This document shows, one piece after another, positions 8,929-17,681 of a DNA stretch of 32,710 nt. Each line of letters begins with the position of its first letter. The first letter of the stretch is position 1. This stretch comes from a virus, in IMG/VR virus record IMGVR_UViG_3300017917_001967, positions 1-32,710 of that record. One strand, given 5' to 3'. The translations under genes were made by a program, and so were the position numbers. Under the pieces are notes generated by a model. The model ran no database searches. It was not told the DNA's origin and saw nothing but the letters and a program-made list of their open reading frames with translations.

Positions 8929-8958
8929 CAATTATATTTTATTATTTTTTGGTTATTA
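8929..8958 (+). promoter_or_regulatory. Late-class promoter, tail-tip operon (divergent copy)
   Basis: CAATTATATT at 8929-8938, then 11 bases, then TGGTTATTA at 8950-8958. The boxes match the consensus at 7 of 10 and 8 of 9 positions with exact spacing, and the start codon is 17 bases further on. It lies in the only sizeable gap between 4.3 and 13.3 kb. It is the weakest of the five sites. Confidence 0.5.
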
Positions 8959-8975
8959 TATTAAACGAATTATAA

Positions 8976-10142
8976 ATGTCTTTAAGTATAACTCAAACCC
9001 CAGCATTAGTTTCATTGGCACAATCACCAATGGCATTTACAGTTGCTGAAAGTAACACAAATCTTTTAACTACATCATCATTTCAATACATTGGTGAATT
9101 ATATTATTGGACTGGTTCACAATCACAATCATCATCTGCTGCAAATTATACAATTGCAAAATATCCTAATACTTCAGGTGTTGGTATATTTGATGTATGT
9201 AAAATAATAAATTCAACTTTATTGGATTCATTATATAATAATTCATCAAATGTAGAATATTATGCAGTTGACTTCTATACACAATATTGGGATGGAACAA
9301 CATTTGTAACAGGTTCACATTTAAAATCATCTACATATAAAGCATTAGATGGTTATGGATTGATGAACACAGATGCAATAGGACAAAACATAACTGCATC
9401 TAATGCATTCTGGCCTTTGATGACCGATGGGCCTGCAACTCAAAGTGTTTTTGAAACAAATAAAGGATATAGTGGTGTATATGTAGGAATATCTGGTGGA
9501 ACTATACCAACTAAGTTAGTATATTCATCATCTTTACAATCTGTTGATTATACTTTAACTGGTAATGAATCATCTTCAGGTCAAATTATTTCATATCCAC
9601 AAGCACCTGCACAAAGTGGTTTTCCATTATCTGGAAGTTATTCATCTTATACTATTCAAGCATATGATGGAACAACTAAGTTAGGTTTGCCAATTCAATT
9701 TAACTTTGATTGTCAACAAAAATATCCTAATGTAAGAATAATGTGGAAGAATAGATTTGGACAATTTGATTGGTTCAATTTCTATATGGTAAGTAGAGAA
9801 TCATTTGACATTAAAAGAAGTATGTATCAACCACAAATAGGAAGTTGGAATTCACCTACTTTATCTTATGCAAAACAAGATTCACAAAATAAAAACTATA
9901 TTGTTGATGCTAATTCAAAGTTATCAGTAAATTCATTTTGGATTGACCAAGTTTATAATGATATATTAAAACAATTATTAGTAGCAGATGAAATTTATTG
10001 GTTATATGATGAAGCAAATAACTTTGTTAGACCTTTATCTATATTAAACCAAAACATAACATTTAAAACAGGAGTTGTAGACCATTTAATTCAATATCAA
10101 TTTGATTTTGCTTATGGTCAATCTTATAAATTAATATTCTAA
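8976..10142 (+). CDS. Tail-tip/baseplate structural protein
   Basis: A 388-residue protein with an N-terminal SLSITQTPALVSLAQSPMAF, a long beta-rich middle with an aromatic-rich motif (ELYYWTG, YYAVDFYTQYWDG), and a C-terminal part starting VRIMWKNRFGQFDWFNFY and ending with GVVDHLIQYQFDFAY. I recognise the WKNRFGQFDWF type of motif from tail proteins of Bacteroidota phages, with no experimentally defined role that I know. Its stop overlaps the next start by one base (TAATG), indicating translational coupling, and the three genes 8976-13310 behave as one tail-tip block before the tape measure. Confidence 0.7.
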   Translation: MSLSITQTPALVSLAQSPMAFTVAESNTNLLTTSSFQYIGELYYWTGSQSQSSSAANYTIAKYPNTSGVGIFDVCKIINSTLLDSLYNNSSNVEYYAVDFYTQYWDGTTFVTGSHLKSSTYKALDGYGLMNTDAIGQNITASNAFWPLMTDGPATQSVFETNKGYSGVYVGISGGTIPTKLVYSSSLQSVDYTLTGNESSSGQIISYPQAPAQSGFPLSGSYSSYTIQAYDGTTKLGLPIQFNFDCQQKYPNVRIMWKNRFGQFDWFNFYMVSRESFDIKRSMYQPQIGSWNSPTLSYAKQDSQNKNYIVDANSKLSVNSFWIDQVYNDILKQLLVADEIYWLYDEANNFVRPLSILNQNITFKTGVVDHLIQYQFDFAYGQSYKLIF

Positions 10143-12148
10143 TGGCAGTTATATCTACACAAAACATATCATATCGTATTGTTGCAGTAAATAATCAAAC
10201 GAATGAAGATGTTCAATTAGATGTGTTTCAAGATGAAGATTTGAAAATATCTAATAATGTAACAGGTTTGTTTGATATTGCACAACTACCATCTGATTTT
10301 ACTAGACAAATAACAATTCCAGGAACTTCAAAGAACAATGCATTTTTTGAACATGTTTATGATATAAGCATCCAAAATCCATTTTTATTTGCAACAAACA
10401 TTAAAGTTCCTTGTTATATTGATTTTAATTCAGTATATCTAATCAATGGATATTTGCAATTAAATAAAGTAAATGTTTATCAAAATAAGGCAATTGATTC
10501 ATATGAAATAACTATATTTGGAACTCTTTCTTCTTTTGGTAGAGATTTAAACAATAATTATCTTACCGATTTAACAATATTGAGTCAATTTAACCACACT
10601 GCATCTTACAATAATATAACTGCAAGTTGGGATGGTAATTTATTTAGTGGTAGCATTGTATATCCATTAGCAGAATACGGACAAAAATTAAAATACAATT
10701 ATGGTTCTGGTCAATATGGAATAGATGACCCATATGGTGCATTATGTGTACAAGATTTCAAACCTGCAATTAGATTAAAAGAAGTTTGGGATGCATGTTT
10801 TGAAGAATATGGATATTCTTATTCTTCATCATTTTGGGAACAGAGTTGGTTAAATGATGTCTATATGATTTGTAATTCAGGATTGAGATATCCTATTATG
10901 AATGGTGCATCAAATGTAAACGGAACATCATCTATTGATTTAGAAAAATATGGATTATTTAAAATATCACCAATATCAGGTTCAGGTGTAACTGCAGTAA
11001 CTATGTCAGCAAACACACCAAGACTTTTAAATTGGTATAATATAAATGAAAATCCAAATAATAATTTAAGTTCTGATTTAAATTATTCAATAGATTTTAA
11101 AACAAAAGTTAGAGGTGAAATAAATCTAAATTTTAAAATGATACCAACAGGTGTATCTGGTTCAAATGCACCTCAATTTTATATTTTAATTACACCAACA
11201 TCTTCACCTGGTACAGTATATTCTAAAACTCCATTAGAAAATATAAACAATTATATGCAACAAATTTCTGTATATAATGGTTCAAATATAAGAGAACAAA
11301 CTTTTACATTATTAGACCAATGGAATGCAACCGATTATGGAGTATTTACTGGTTTACCATCTGGTTCTTATAATTTTTATTTAGTATATGAAAGACTGGA
11401 TCCTGCACTTTTAAATTTTCAAATAGTATTGGAACCTGAATCAAATACAAATTCATTTTTTAGTGTAACAAAATGTAATCAGGCAGGTGATGGATTGATA
11501 ATGTCTATACCAGATAATATGCCAATTGGTAATAATGGTTTGAATAATGGTATTAAATTAATCGACTTTATAACTTCAGTTCAAAAGAAGTTTAATTTAA
11601 TAATGTATCCAAGTAAAATCAAACCAAATCAATTTATTGTTGAAACATTTAATACTTGGTATAAATCAGGCAAAGTTAAATCATTTGACAACTTTATTGA
11701 CTTAAATAAAAATATAGAAGCAATACCTGCAAATAATCTTGCTGTAAATAAATTGACATTTGGAGACAAATTAGACCAAGATTATATTTCACAACAATTT
11801 TCTAAAGGTGCAAACAGAGAGTATGGTAAATCGTATTATATTGATACTACAAACTATTTTTCACAAGGAGAATACAAAGTAGAAACAGGATTTGCATCTT
11901 CACCATTAATTTATTTACAAGGAACAGGTTTATCAGGTAGTGTACCAGATATTACAGGTAGTGCAGGAAGTTGTTCATCATATACTGCAGTTGCAACTCA
12001 ATATAATTATGGATATGTAAGTTATTATGATTGTAATGCAGTTTATCAAACTCAATATATATCTGCAAATACTGAATTTAATTTCTGTGCACAAACTAAT
12101 ACTGCAACTGGACCGATGTTAATAACTTATAACGGAGATTGTAATTAA
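10142..12148 (+). CDS. Large tail-tip/baseplate protein, hub candidate
   Basis: A 668-residue protein. The N-terminal 120 residues include SDFTRQITIPGTSKNNAFFEHVYDI and a beta domain. Residues ~200-235 have PAIRLKEVWDACFEEYGYSY, a motif typical of the large tail proteins of Bacteroidota siphoviruses. Around 470-520 lies NGIKLIDFITSVQKKFNLIMYPSK, reminiscent of hub-type domains. The last ~60 residues form a small cysteine-containing module (SGSAGSCSSYTA-like, YYDCNAV, FNFCAQ). A hub or tip role is inferred from size, order and these motifs. The downstream gene appears to carry what is often the C-terminal portion of the same assembly. Confidence 0.7.
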   Translation: MAVISTQNISYRIVAVNNQTNEDVQLDVFQDEDLKISNNVTGLFDIAQLPSDFTRQITIPGTSKNNAFFEHVYDISIQNPFLFATNIKVPCYIDFNSVYLINGYLQLNKVNVYQNKAIDSYEITIFGTLSSFGRDLNNNYLTDLTILSQFNHTASYNNITASWDGNLFSGSIVYPLAEYGQKLKYNYGSGQYGIDDPYGALCVQDFKPAIRLKEVWDACFEEYGYSYSSSFWEQSWLNDVYMICNSGLRYPIMNGASNVNGTSSIDLEKYGLFKISPISGSGVTAVTMSANTPRLLNWYNINENPNNNLSSDLNYSIDFKTKVRGEINLNFKMIPTGVSGSNAPQFYILITPTSSPGTVYSKTPLENINNYMQQISVYNGSNIREQTFTLLDQWNATDYGVFTGLPSGSYNFYLVYERLDPALLNFQIVLEPESNTNSFFSVTKCNQAGDGLIMSIPDNMPIGNNGLNNGIKLIDFITSVQKKFNLIMYPSKIKPNQFIVETFNTWYKSGKVKSFDNFIDLNKNIEAIPANNLAVNKLTFGDKLDQDYISQQFSKGANREYGKSYYIDTTNYFSQGEYKVETGFASSPLIYLQGTGLSGSVPDITGSAGSCSSYTAVATQYNYGYVSYYDCNAVYQTQYISANTEFNFCAQTNTATGPMLITYNGDCN

Positions 12149-12158
12149 AAAATAAAAT

Positions 12159-13310
12159 ATGCCACAACAGATACCTTTATATTTACCAACATTTATAAGT
12201 TCAGTTGATTACAAACCAGCTAGAGTTTTACCACATATTTATTTTTATAATGGTAAAATTGCATGTGAATCTTTTTATATTGAACATAGAGGAGATGGTG
12301 CACCTAATAATTTAATATATGCAAACACATCATCTGTATTTCCATATGTTGATAATTACAATGTAACAGGAAGCAATACATTTCCATCTATAAATTCAAA
12401 ATCATTATTATTTAATAATGAATCTTCAGTTTATGGAACTGCACCCACTGCATCTTTATATAATGAGTATTATCAAAAATATATTGAACTATTATATAAT
12501 CCAAAGACTAGATTATTTAATTGTTCTGCTATTATACCTTTTGCAGATTATAATGCATTAACATTAAATGATATAATAGAATGGAGAGGCAACTATTATC
12601 ATTTAAGAGCTATAAACAATTATAGTGTAAAAACTGGTGAATGTGATTTACAATTATTAGGGCCAATTATATTTGATACATTTGGGCAAATACCAAAAGC
12701 ACCACAAACATTTGGTGCAGTTAGTTGGAGTTATTCTGAATCCAATCAAGATGGACAATTTGTAATAAAAGATAATTCTACAACACTTGCAACATTAACT
12801 GCAAATGGAAGCGGAAGTGCAATAATATCTTCTTCTCACGTAATTTCAGCATCTATAACACCTGTAAATTATCCTACATCTTCATCTGTAACAATGAGTT
12901 TAATTGTGAATGGGCCTAATCCTACTTCACAAACTGTATATAATCAAAATACTACATTGAGTACTAGATTTACTGTAACATCTGGTAGTTTATATTCTAT
13001 TACTGCAAGTATCCAATTTAATTCTTCTTCGGTTGTATCAGGTTCATTACAATTAACTGAAAGATATGGATTTTCAAATTCACTTGATAATAGTGGTATA
13101 TGTTTAGTTGGTACTTCTTCTGCATGGGCAGTTCCTGGAGCTAGTTTATTTGACCCTGCTACATATATTTTTCAAGATGACCAAGGAACAACACCATTCC
13201 CTTACAACTATGTGATTGATAGATTATTTGGAAATGCACTTCCTGCACCTGTATATGGTTATAATTCAGGAAGTGGATTAGTAGGTGCACAGACTAGAAG
13301 TTGCTTGTAG
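12159..13310 (+). CDS. Tail-tip protein, companion of the hub candidate
   Basis: A 383-residue protein. Residues 95-170 contain EYYQKYIELLYNPKTRLFNC, then IPFADYNALTLNDIIEWRG and NYYHLRAINNYSVKTGECDL, a block I recognise as following the IPGT/AIRL part in other Bacteroidota phage tail proteins, sometimes in one polypeptide. The rest (170-383) is an S/T/N-rich beta domain that may be exposed. The gap to the previous gene is 10 bases, with an AAATAAAAT leader. The pair may be a natural split of one ancestral gene or simply two partners. Confidence 0.68.
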   Translation: MPQQIPLYLPTFISSVDYKPARVLPHIYFYNGKIACESFYIEHRGDGAPNNLIYANTSSVFPYVDNYNVTGSNTFPSINSKSLLFNNESSVYGTAPTASLYNEYYQKYIELLYNPKTRLFNCSAIIPFADYNALTLNDIIEWRGNYYHLRAINNYSVKTGECDLQLLGPIIFDTFGQIPKAPQTFGAVSWSYSESNQDGQFVIKDNSTTLATLTANGSGSAIISSSHVISASITPVNYPTSSSVTMSLIVNGPNPTSQTVYNQNTTLSTRFTVTSGSLYSITASIQFNSSSVVSGSLQLTERYGFSNSLDNSGICLVGTSSAWAVPGASLFDPATYIFQDDQGTTPFPYNYVIDRLFGNALPAPVYGYNSGSGLVGAQTRSCL

Positions 13311-13340
13311 TATAGATTAAAAATTAAATGTTATATTGAT

Positions 13341-13493
13341 ATGATAAAGAATATTATTGATTTATTACAGAAAGATAATTATTATAATGTTTCCGAAAGT
13401 GTTGAAATAGCAAAAGGAAAATATAAATTACCTTCTACTTGGAAAGAATCATGGAAGAAAATAAAAAGATACGCTAAATTAAATAAAAAATAA
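13341..13493 (+). CDS. Small basic protein before the tape measure
   Basis: A 50-codon reading frame starting MIKNIIDLLQKDNYYNVS, lysine-rich at its end (KESWKKIKRYAKLNKK). Its TAA overlaps the tape-measure ATG by one base (TAATG), the same coupling seen elsewhere in this genome, which supports it being real despite its size. An earlier ATG at 13328 stops after three codons. The position suggests a chaperone-like or regulatory role for the tape measure, but I recognise no family. Confidence 0.6.
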   Translation: MIKNIIDLLQKDNYYNVSESVEIAKGKYKLPSTWKESWKKIKRYAKLNKK

Positions 13494-15583
13494 TGGCTGA
13501 TAAAAAAGTAACCATAAAAGTTGATTTAGATGCAGAACCATCAATTGCACAATTAAGAAAATTAAAAGCAGCATTAAAAGAAACTGCAGCAGGTTCGGAA
13601 GACTTTAATAAAATTAAAGCTGCAATGAATGATGTTGAAGATGCTTTAAAATCTGCAAAAACAGGTGCTGATAACTTTGCTGAAATAGTTGGTGAATTAC
13701 CTGGACCTGTTGGTGAATTGGGTAATAAAGTAGGTGGAACAATTGCTACTTTAAAACAATTTGGTGGTATTAAATTAGATGCATTAAAGAATTCATTTAC
13801 CGAATTGGGTAAAGACTTAGTTGATGTTGGTAAAGGTATAGGTAATTTAACAGGTTTAAGTAAAGTATATACTGTTGCAACTAATGGTGCAAGTAAAGCA
13901 TTACAATTTTTTGGTGTATCTGCAGAAGGTGCAGCAACTGCATCAAAAACATTTGGACTTGCAATATCAGGTCTATTAGCAGCAACTGGATTAATTGCAT
14001 TAACTGCATTGATTCAAATGACTTCTGAAGCTTGGGAAAATTATTCTAAGAAAGCAGAAAGAGCAGAAGAAGCACAAAAGAAATTAAACGAAAGTTTATT
14101 AAAAGGTGCAAAAGCAGCATTAGATGCTGAAAGTGCATCTGTAAAAAGAACTGGTGATTTATTAGTTGCAGAAGCAAAAGCAAGAGGTGCAAATGCTGCA
14201 GAAATATATAAGATTGAACAACAAAATAGAAAGTTGTTACTACAATCACAAGAAAGATACTATAATGAATTAAAAGATAAAGATAGTGATGAGGCAAGAA
14301 GTGCTTTAAGCAATATTAAAGATACTCAGAATCAAATTAAAATTGCTGATGCTAATTTTAAGGCAGACCAATTAGAAAAAAATAATCAACATACTGCTCA
14401 AGTAACTCAAAAGAATCAAGAGGAATTAAAACAAATTGCTAAAGATAGAGAAGACGCTAGAATTAAATTATTAAGTGCTGAGGAAGCTGAAGTTGCAAAC
14501 ATTGAAAGAAATTATAAAGTAAAAATAGACCTTGCTAAAAAACATGGTGAAAATACAAAAGATTTAGAAAAGGCACAGGCTAAAGAAATAAAAGCAGTTA
14601 GAGATAGATATCGTAAAGACGAAAATGAGGCAATGAAAAAAGGCCTTATTGATGATTTACAAACTATAATAGATGGTAATAAAGAACAATACGAAAAAGA
14701 AAAATTACAATTAGATTTACAAAAAGCAAAAGGTTTAATTGATGAAGAAACATATCAACAAAGTTTATATGATATCAGAGTAAAATATGCAAACTCAGAT
14801 GCTGATTTAATTAATGCTCAAATAGATAATTTAAATTATTTAAGTGATAAGAAAAAAGATAATTTAGAAAAAGACAAAGAATGGGCAGATAAACAAAAAG
14901 AATATAATAAAGTAATTGCAGAAAGTTGGATAGATTTGGGTAGAACTACTGCAGACACATTTGCTAAGTTAGGTGGATTATTTGAAGAAGGTAGTGACGC
15001 TGCAAAAGCTTTTGGTATTGCATCTGTATTAATTGGTGCAGCAACTTCAATTGCACAAATTAATTTTAGATTTGCAGAAGGTATTGCAGATGCAAGAAGT
15101 ACAATTACTAAAGGTCAAGCAATTGCAGGACAAGGTTTATCATTATTGGGAAATCCTGTTACAGCTTTACTTGGTGCATCTATGATAACTTCAGGTACAG
15201 CTGGAGCTGGAGCAGGTACTGCATTATTGACAAAATTACAATTAAATAAAGGATTACAAATAGCCGGAGTAGTTGCAACATCTGCAGCACAAATTGCAGC
15301 AATTACATCTGCAAAAGGTAAGTCTGGAGGTGGTGCATCTTCAGGTGGTGGTGTAGATGCTGGTGCAACTGGTGCACCTGCACCTGTATATAGTGGAGCA
15401 GCAACATCAATGGCATCACCACAAATACAAACAACTAATGCTGTTAACCCATCTACTCAAATTGCACAAACTATAACTGGTGCAAGAGAACCATTGAGAG
15501 CATATGTAGTGAGTGGTGAGATTAGTTCAGCTCAAGCATTAGATAGAAGAACTAATAGAGCAGCAACCTTTAGTGGGGGATAA
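13493..15583 (+). CDS. Tape measure protein
   Basis: A 696-residue protein that sets tail length and lies inside the tube until ejection. It has a charged N-terminal helix (ITIKVDLDA-like start, then LRKLKAALKET), a hydrophobic segment at about 152-175 (AISGLLAATGLIALTALI), a long coiled-coil region (180-460, rich in K, E and A), a second small-residue hydrophobic part (about 495-590, with IASVLIGAATSIAQI), and a Gly/Ala/Ser tail. This order is typical of siphovirus tape measures. By the usual ~0.15 nm per residue the tail would be roughly 100 nm. That length is an estimate, not an observation. Confidence 0.92.
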   Translation: MADKKVTIKVDLDAEPSIAQLRKLKAALKETAAGSEDFNKIKAAMNDVEDALKSAKTGADNFAEIVGELPGPVGELGNKVGGTIATLKQFGGIKLDALKNSFTELGKDLVDVGKGIGNLTGLSKVYTVATNGASKALQFFGVSAEGAATASKTFGLAISGLLAATGLIALTALIQMTSEAWENYSKKAERAEEAQKKLNESLLKGAKAALDAESASVKRTGDLLVAEAKARGANAAEIYKIEQQNRKLLLQSQERYYNELKDKDSDEARSALSNIKDTQNQIKIADANFKADQLEKNNQHTAQVTQKNQEELKQIAKDREDARIKLLSAEEAEVANIERNYKVKIDLAKKHGENTKDLEKAQAKEIKAVRDRYRKDENEAMKKGLIDDLQTIIDGNKEQYEKEKLQLDLQKAKGLIDEETYQQSLYDIRVKYANSDADLINAQIDNLNYLSDKKKDNLEKDKEWADKQKEYNKVIAESWIDLGRTTADTFAKLGGLFEEGSDAAKAFGIASVLIGAATSIAQINFRFAEGIADARSTITKGQAIAGQGLSLLGNPVTALLGASMITSGTAGAGAGTALLTKLQLNKGLQIAGVVATSAAQIAAITSAKGKSGGGASSGGGVDAGATGAPAPVYSGAATSMASPQIQTTNAVNPSTQIAQTITGAREPLRAYVVSGEISSAQALDRRTNRAATFSGG

Positions 15584-15610
15584 TCATTTTTATAACTTAT
15601 AATGTTATTA
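15581..15610 (+). promoter_or_regulatory. Late-class promoter, protease/head operon
   Basis: TAATCATTTT at 15581-15590 (overlapping the tape-measure stop codon), 11 bases, then ATGTTATTA at 15602-15610. Matches to consensus are 8 of 10 and 8 of 9 with exact spacing. The protease start lies only 4 bases downstream, so transcription from here would give a leaderless or nearly leaderless mRNA. Confidence 0.55.
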
Positions 15611-15614
15611 CAAT

Positions 15615-16694
15615 ATGAAACTTTACGAATTAAAAATAGAAGATGAGAATGTAGATGAAGTGTTTGCCATTAGTTTGGTAGAAAGTCCTGCAATCGAATC
15701 TGATTTTGTGTATTTCAATAAAGACCAAGTAATGTTTGCTGAAGTTAGTAAAGACCAGCATATGTTAATTGGCCCAATCTTAATACCTGATAAGAAGATA
15801 TTAAGAGTAGATGGTGAAGGACAACCTTATCATGTGTTTTTTACAAAAGATACTGTTAAGAAGTTAGCACAGAACTATTTGATGAAAAAATATACTGACA
15901 AAGCAACTTTAGAACATGATAATAAAATAAAAGGTGTTCATTTAGTTGAGAGTTGGGTAAAAGAAGGGCAATTAGATAAATCAAATAATTTTGGTTTAAA
16001 TTTACCTGTTGGAACTTGGGTTGGTATGTTTAAGATTACCGATGATGGTTTGTGGAAAGATTATGTAAAGGCAGGTAAAGTAAAAGGATTTTCTATTGAA
16101 GGTTTGTTTGAACATAAATTAGTTCAGGCATCAATTTGGGAAGATGCAATATTAGAAAAGAATATTGACGAATTATCTGAAAAAGAAGCAGAGATTGCAT
16201 TAAAGAAAATCAAAGCAATCATCAAAAAAGATAAAAGATTTGGAAAAGGTCAAAGAATAGAATTTGAATCTTATTCAGATTATCCAGATGGTGTTAAGAA
16301 TAATGCAAAGAGAGCATTAGAATATGCAGATAAGAATGGTTGGGGTCAATGTGGAACTCCAGTAGGAAAACAAAGAGCAAACCAGTTGAGTAAAGGAGAA
16401 CCAATCTCTGTTGATACAATAAAGAGAATGTATTCTTTTTTAAGTAGACATGAGGGTGATTTAGAAACATCTACATCTTTCGGTGATGGTTGTGGTTACC
16501 TTATGTATATGGCATGGGGTGGTAAAGCAGGATTAGGATGGAGTAGAAACAAATTAAGACAATTAGGATTATTGCAAGAAGGTGAGGGTAACCCATCAAT
16601 TGCATCTTCATACGCAGGTGAACCAGCAGATGGTTATGTAGCACCTGCATTAATTGGAGGCCCTAGAAAAGTAAGAAAGAAATTATTTAAATAA
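15615..16694 (+). CDS. XkdF-type prohead protease with C-terminal capsid-like peptide
   Basis: A 359-residue protein. Residues 1-170 match the XkdF-type phage protease pattern: start MKLYELKIE, AISLVESPAIE, LEHDNKIKGVHLVESW (H101, S113), PVGTWVG, and GFSIEGLF at 158-165. Residues ~210-320 form a second domain (YSDYPDGVKNNAKRALEYA, NGWGQCGTPVGKQRANQL, RMYSFLSRHE, YMAWGGKAGLGWS) that I have seen joined to such proteases. It presumably matures scaffold or capsid protein, although the catalytic residues cannot be fixed by eye. The last 34 residues contain NPSIASSYAGE then PADGYVAPAL, closely matching residues 9-32 of the capsid protein. It is unusually far from the capsid gene. Confidence 0.78.
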   Translation: MKLYELKIEDENVDEVFAISLVESPAIESDFVYFNKDQVMFAEVSKDQHMLIGPILIPDKKILRVDGEGQPYHVFFTKDTVKKLAQNYLMKKYTDKATLEHDNKIKGVHLVESWVKEGQLDKSNNFGLNLPVGTWVGMFKITDDGLWKDYVKAGKVKGFSIEGLFEHKLVQASIWEDAILEKNIDELSEKEAEIALKKIKAIIKKDKRFGKGQRIEFESYSDYPDGVKNNAKRALEYADKNGWGQCGTPVGKQRANQLSKGEPISVDTIKRMYSFLSRHEGDLETSTSFGDGCGYLMYMAWGGKAGLGWSRNKLRQLGLLQEGEGNPSIASSYAGEPADGYVAPALIGGPRKVRKKLFK

Positions 16695-16700
16695 GAAAAT

Positions 16701-17063
16701 ATGACATTTGTAGAATTTTTATCAGCATTGAATACTTGTAAACAACAATCAATATTCTGGCATAATCAAACTACTTCATTTAGTGAACATAAGGCATTGA
16801 ATCAATTTTATGATGAAATCGAAGGTCTATTAGATGGTTTAGTTGAATCAGTAGCAGGTATCTATGGTAGACCACAAGGATATGAAATGCATGATGTAGA
16901 AGATTGGACTTCAACTGAAGCAACTATTGAATACTTTAAGAAAGTATATCAAATGGTTCAAACTGAAAGAAAGACAATTTATCAAGAGACTTGGGTTCAA
17001 AATCAAGTTGATGAAATTGCACAATTAGTAGCATCTACTTTATATAAGTTGACATTAAAATAA
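16701..17063 (+). CDS. Ferritin/Dps-like helical protein (DUF5856-like)
   Basis: A 120-residue all-helical protein with FLSALNTCKQQSIFWHNQT, SEHKALNQFYDEIEGLLD and LVESVAGIYGRP, the pattern (helix, W-H-x-Q-T, S-x-H-K-A, D-x-L-V-E) of the phage DUF5856 family, which resembles Dps-like ferritins in helix layout. The H, E and D residues correspond to positions that bind iron in Dps, but metal binding here is unproven. Its stop overlaps the next start by one base (TAATG). Function in the virion or infected cell is unknown to me. Confidence 0.6.
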   Translation: MTFVEFLSALNTCKQQSIFWHNQTTSFSEHKALNQFYDEIEGLLDGLVESVAGIYGRPQGYEMHDVEDWTSTEATIEYFKKVYQMVQTERKTIYQETWVQNQVDEIAQLVASTLYKLTLK

Positions 17064-17389
17064 TGGAAGCAAATAAAGTATATGATAAATTAGTAAACTT
17101 TGCAATGCAAGAAATTAGTTTTGCAGAGTTTCAAGAAATGTTATTCGCTTCTACTGAATCTAACCCTGTTAGAGTTGGATGGGAAACATTAGAAGGAAAT
17201 AACAGATATTATTGGATGTTTTGGGATAATGCAGCGTATGTAGGTGGTGAGGCAGGAGGAAGTGCAACGAAAGAAGAAGAGGGAATGGTAAACATTCAAG
17301 TATTAGATAAAGTTGGTGACTGGAGAACATTAGATTATTCTTCAGTTTCTAAAGTAAGATTTAACGGACAAACTTTTAAAGTAAAATAA
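17063..17389 (+). CDS. SH3-barrel-like small phage protein
   Basis: A 108-residue protein whose C-terminal part, VNIQVLDKVGDWRTLDYSSV then SKVRFNGQTFKVK, resembles the small SH3-like beta-barrel proteins common in Bacteroidota phages (V-x-D-x(3)-GWR-x(3)-Y-x-S-V/I pattern). Residues 40-90 include EGNNRYYWMFWDNA and a glycine-rich turn. It is translationally coupled to the ferritin-like gene. No biochemical role is known to me, and the fold assignment rests on this one motif. Confidence 0.5.
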   Translation: MEANKVYDKLVNFAMQEISFAEFQEMLFASTESNPVRVGWETLEGNNRYYWMFWDNAAYVGGEAGGSATKEEEGMVNIQVLDKVGDWRTLDYSSVSKVRFNGQTFKVK

Positions 17390-17406
17390 AAATAAAATTA
17401 TAAAAC

Positions 17407-17670
17407 ATGGGAACAATTATTAACGCACATGGATATTTAGAAAATGGACAATTTTCTGGTGGACAAGCAGTGACGGGTTCTGACCCTATCAATTCAAATC
17501 CATTACCATTTACAGCTGGTGGTTTATACATCGGTCAAGTAGGTAATTTAGTTGCACAAACTATTGATGGTTCAGTATTAACATTTGTATCAGCATCAGG
17601 ATTTATTCCAGGTATTTTCACAGCAGTATCATCATCAACAACTGCAGGTGCTATTATAGCATTAAAATAA
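17407..17670 (+). CDS. Spike-base-like head protein (Rcc01079-type)
   Basis: An 87-residue protein ending in the pattern GGLYIGQVGNLVAQTIDG, SVLTFVSASGFIPG, and STTAGAIIALK. It parallels the family pattern (A)LYVG..G.L.V...GG..VTF.NV.AG..LP......TGTTA..IVALY, known to me as the spike-base protein of the Rhodobacter gene transfer agent and many phages. In that particle it sits on the capsid and carries a fibre. Residues 1-35 are flexible and glycine-rich. If correct, the next gene is a good candidate for the attached spike. The family call is from memory of the motif. Confidence 0.6.
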   Translation: MGTIINAHGYLENGQFSGGQAVTGSDPINSNPLPFTAGGLYIGQVGNLVAQTIDGSVLTFVSASGFIPGIFTAVSSSTTAGAIIALK

Positions 17671-17681
17671 ATTAAAAAATT

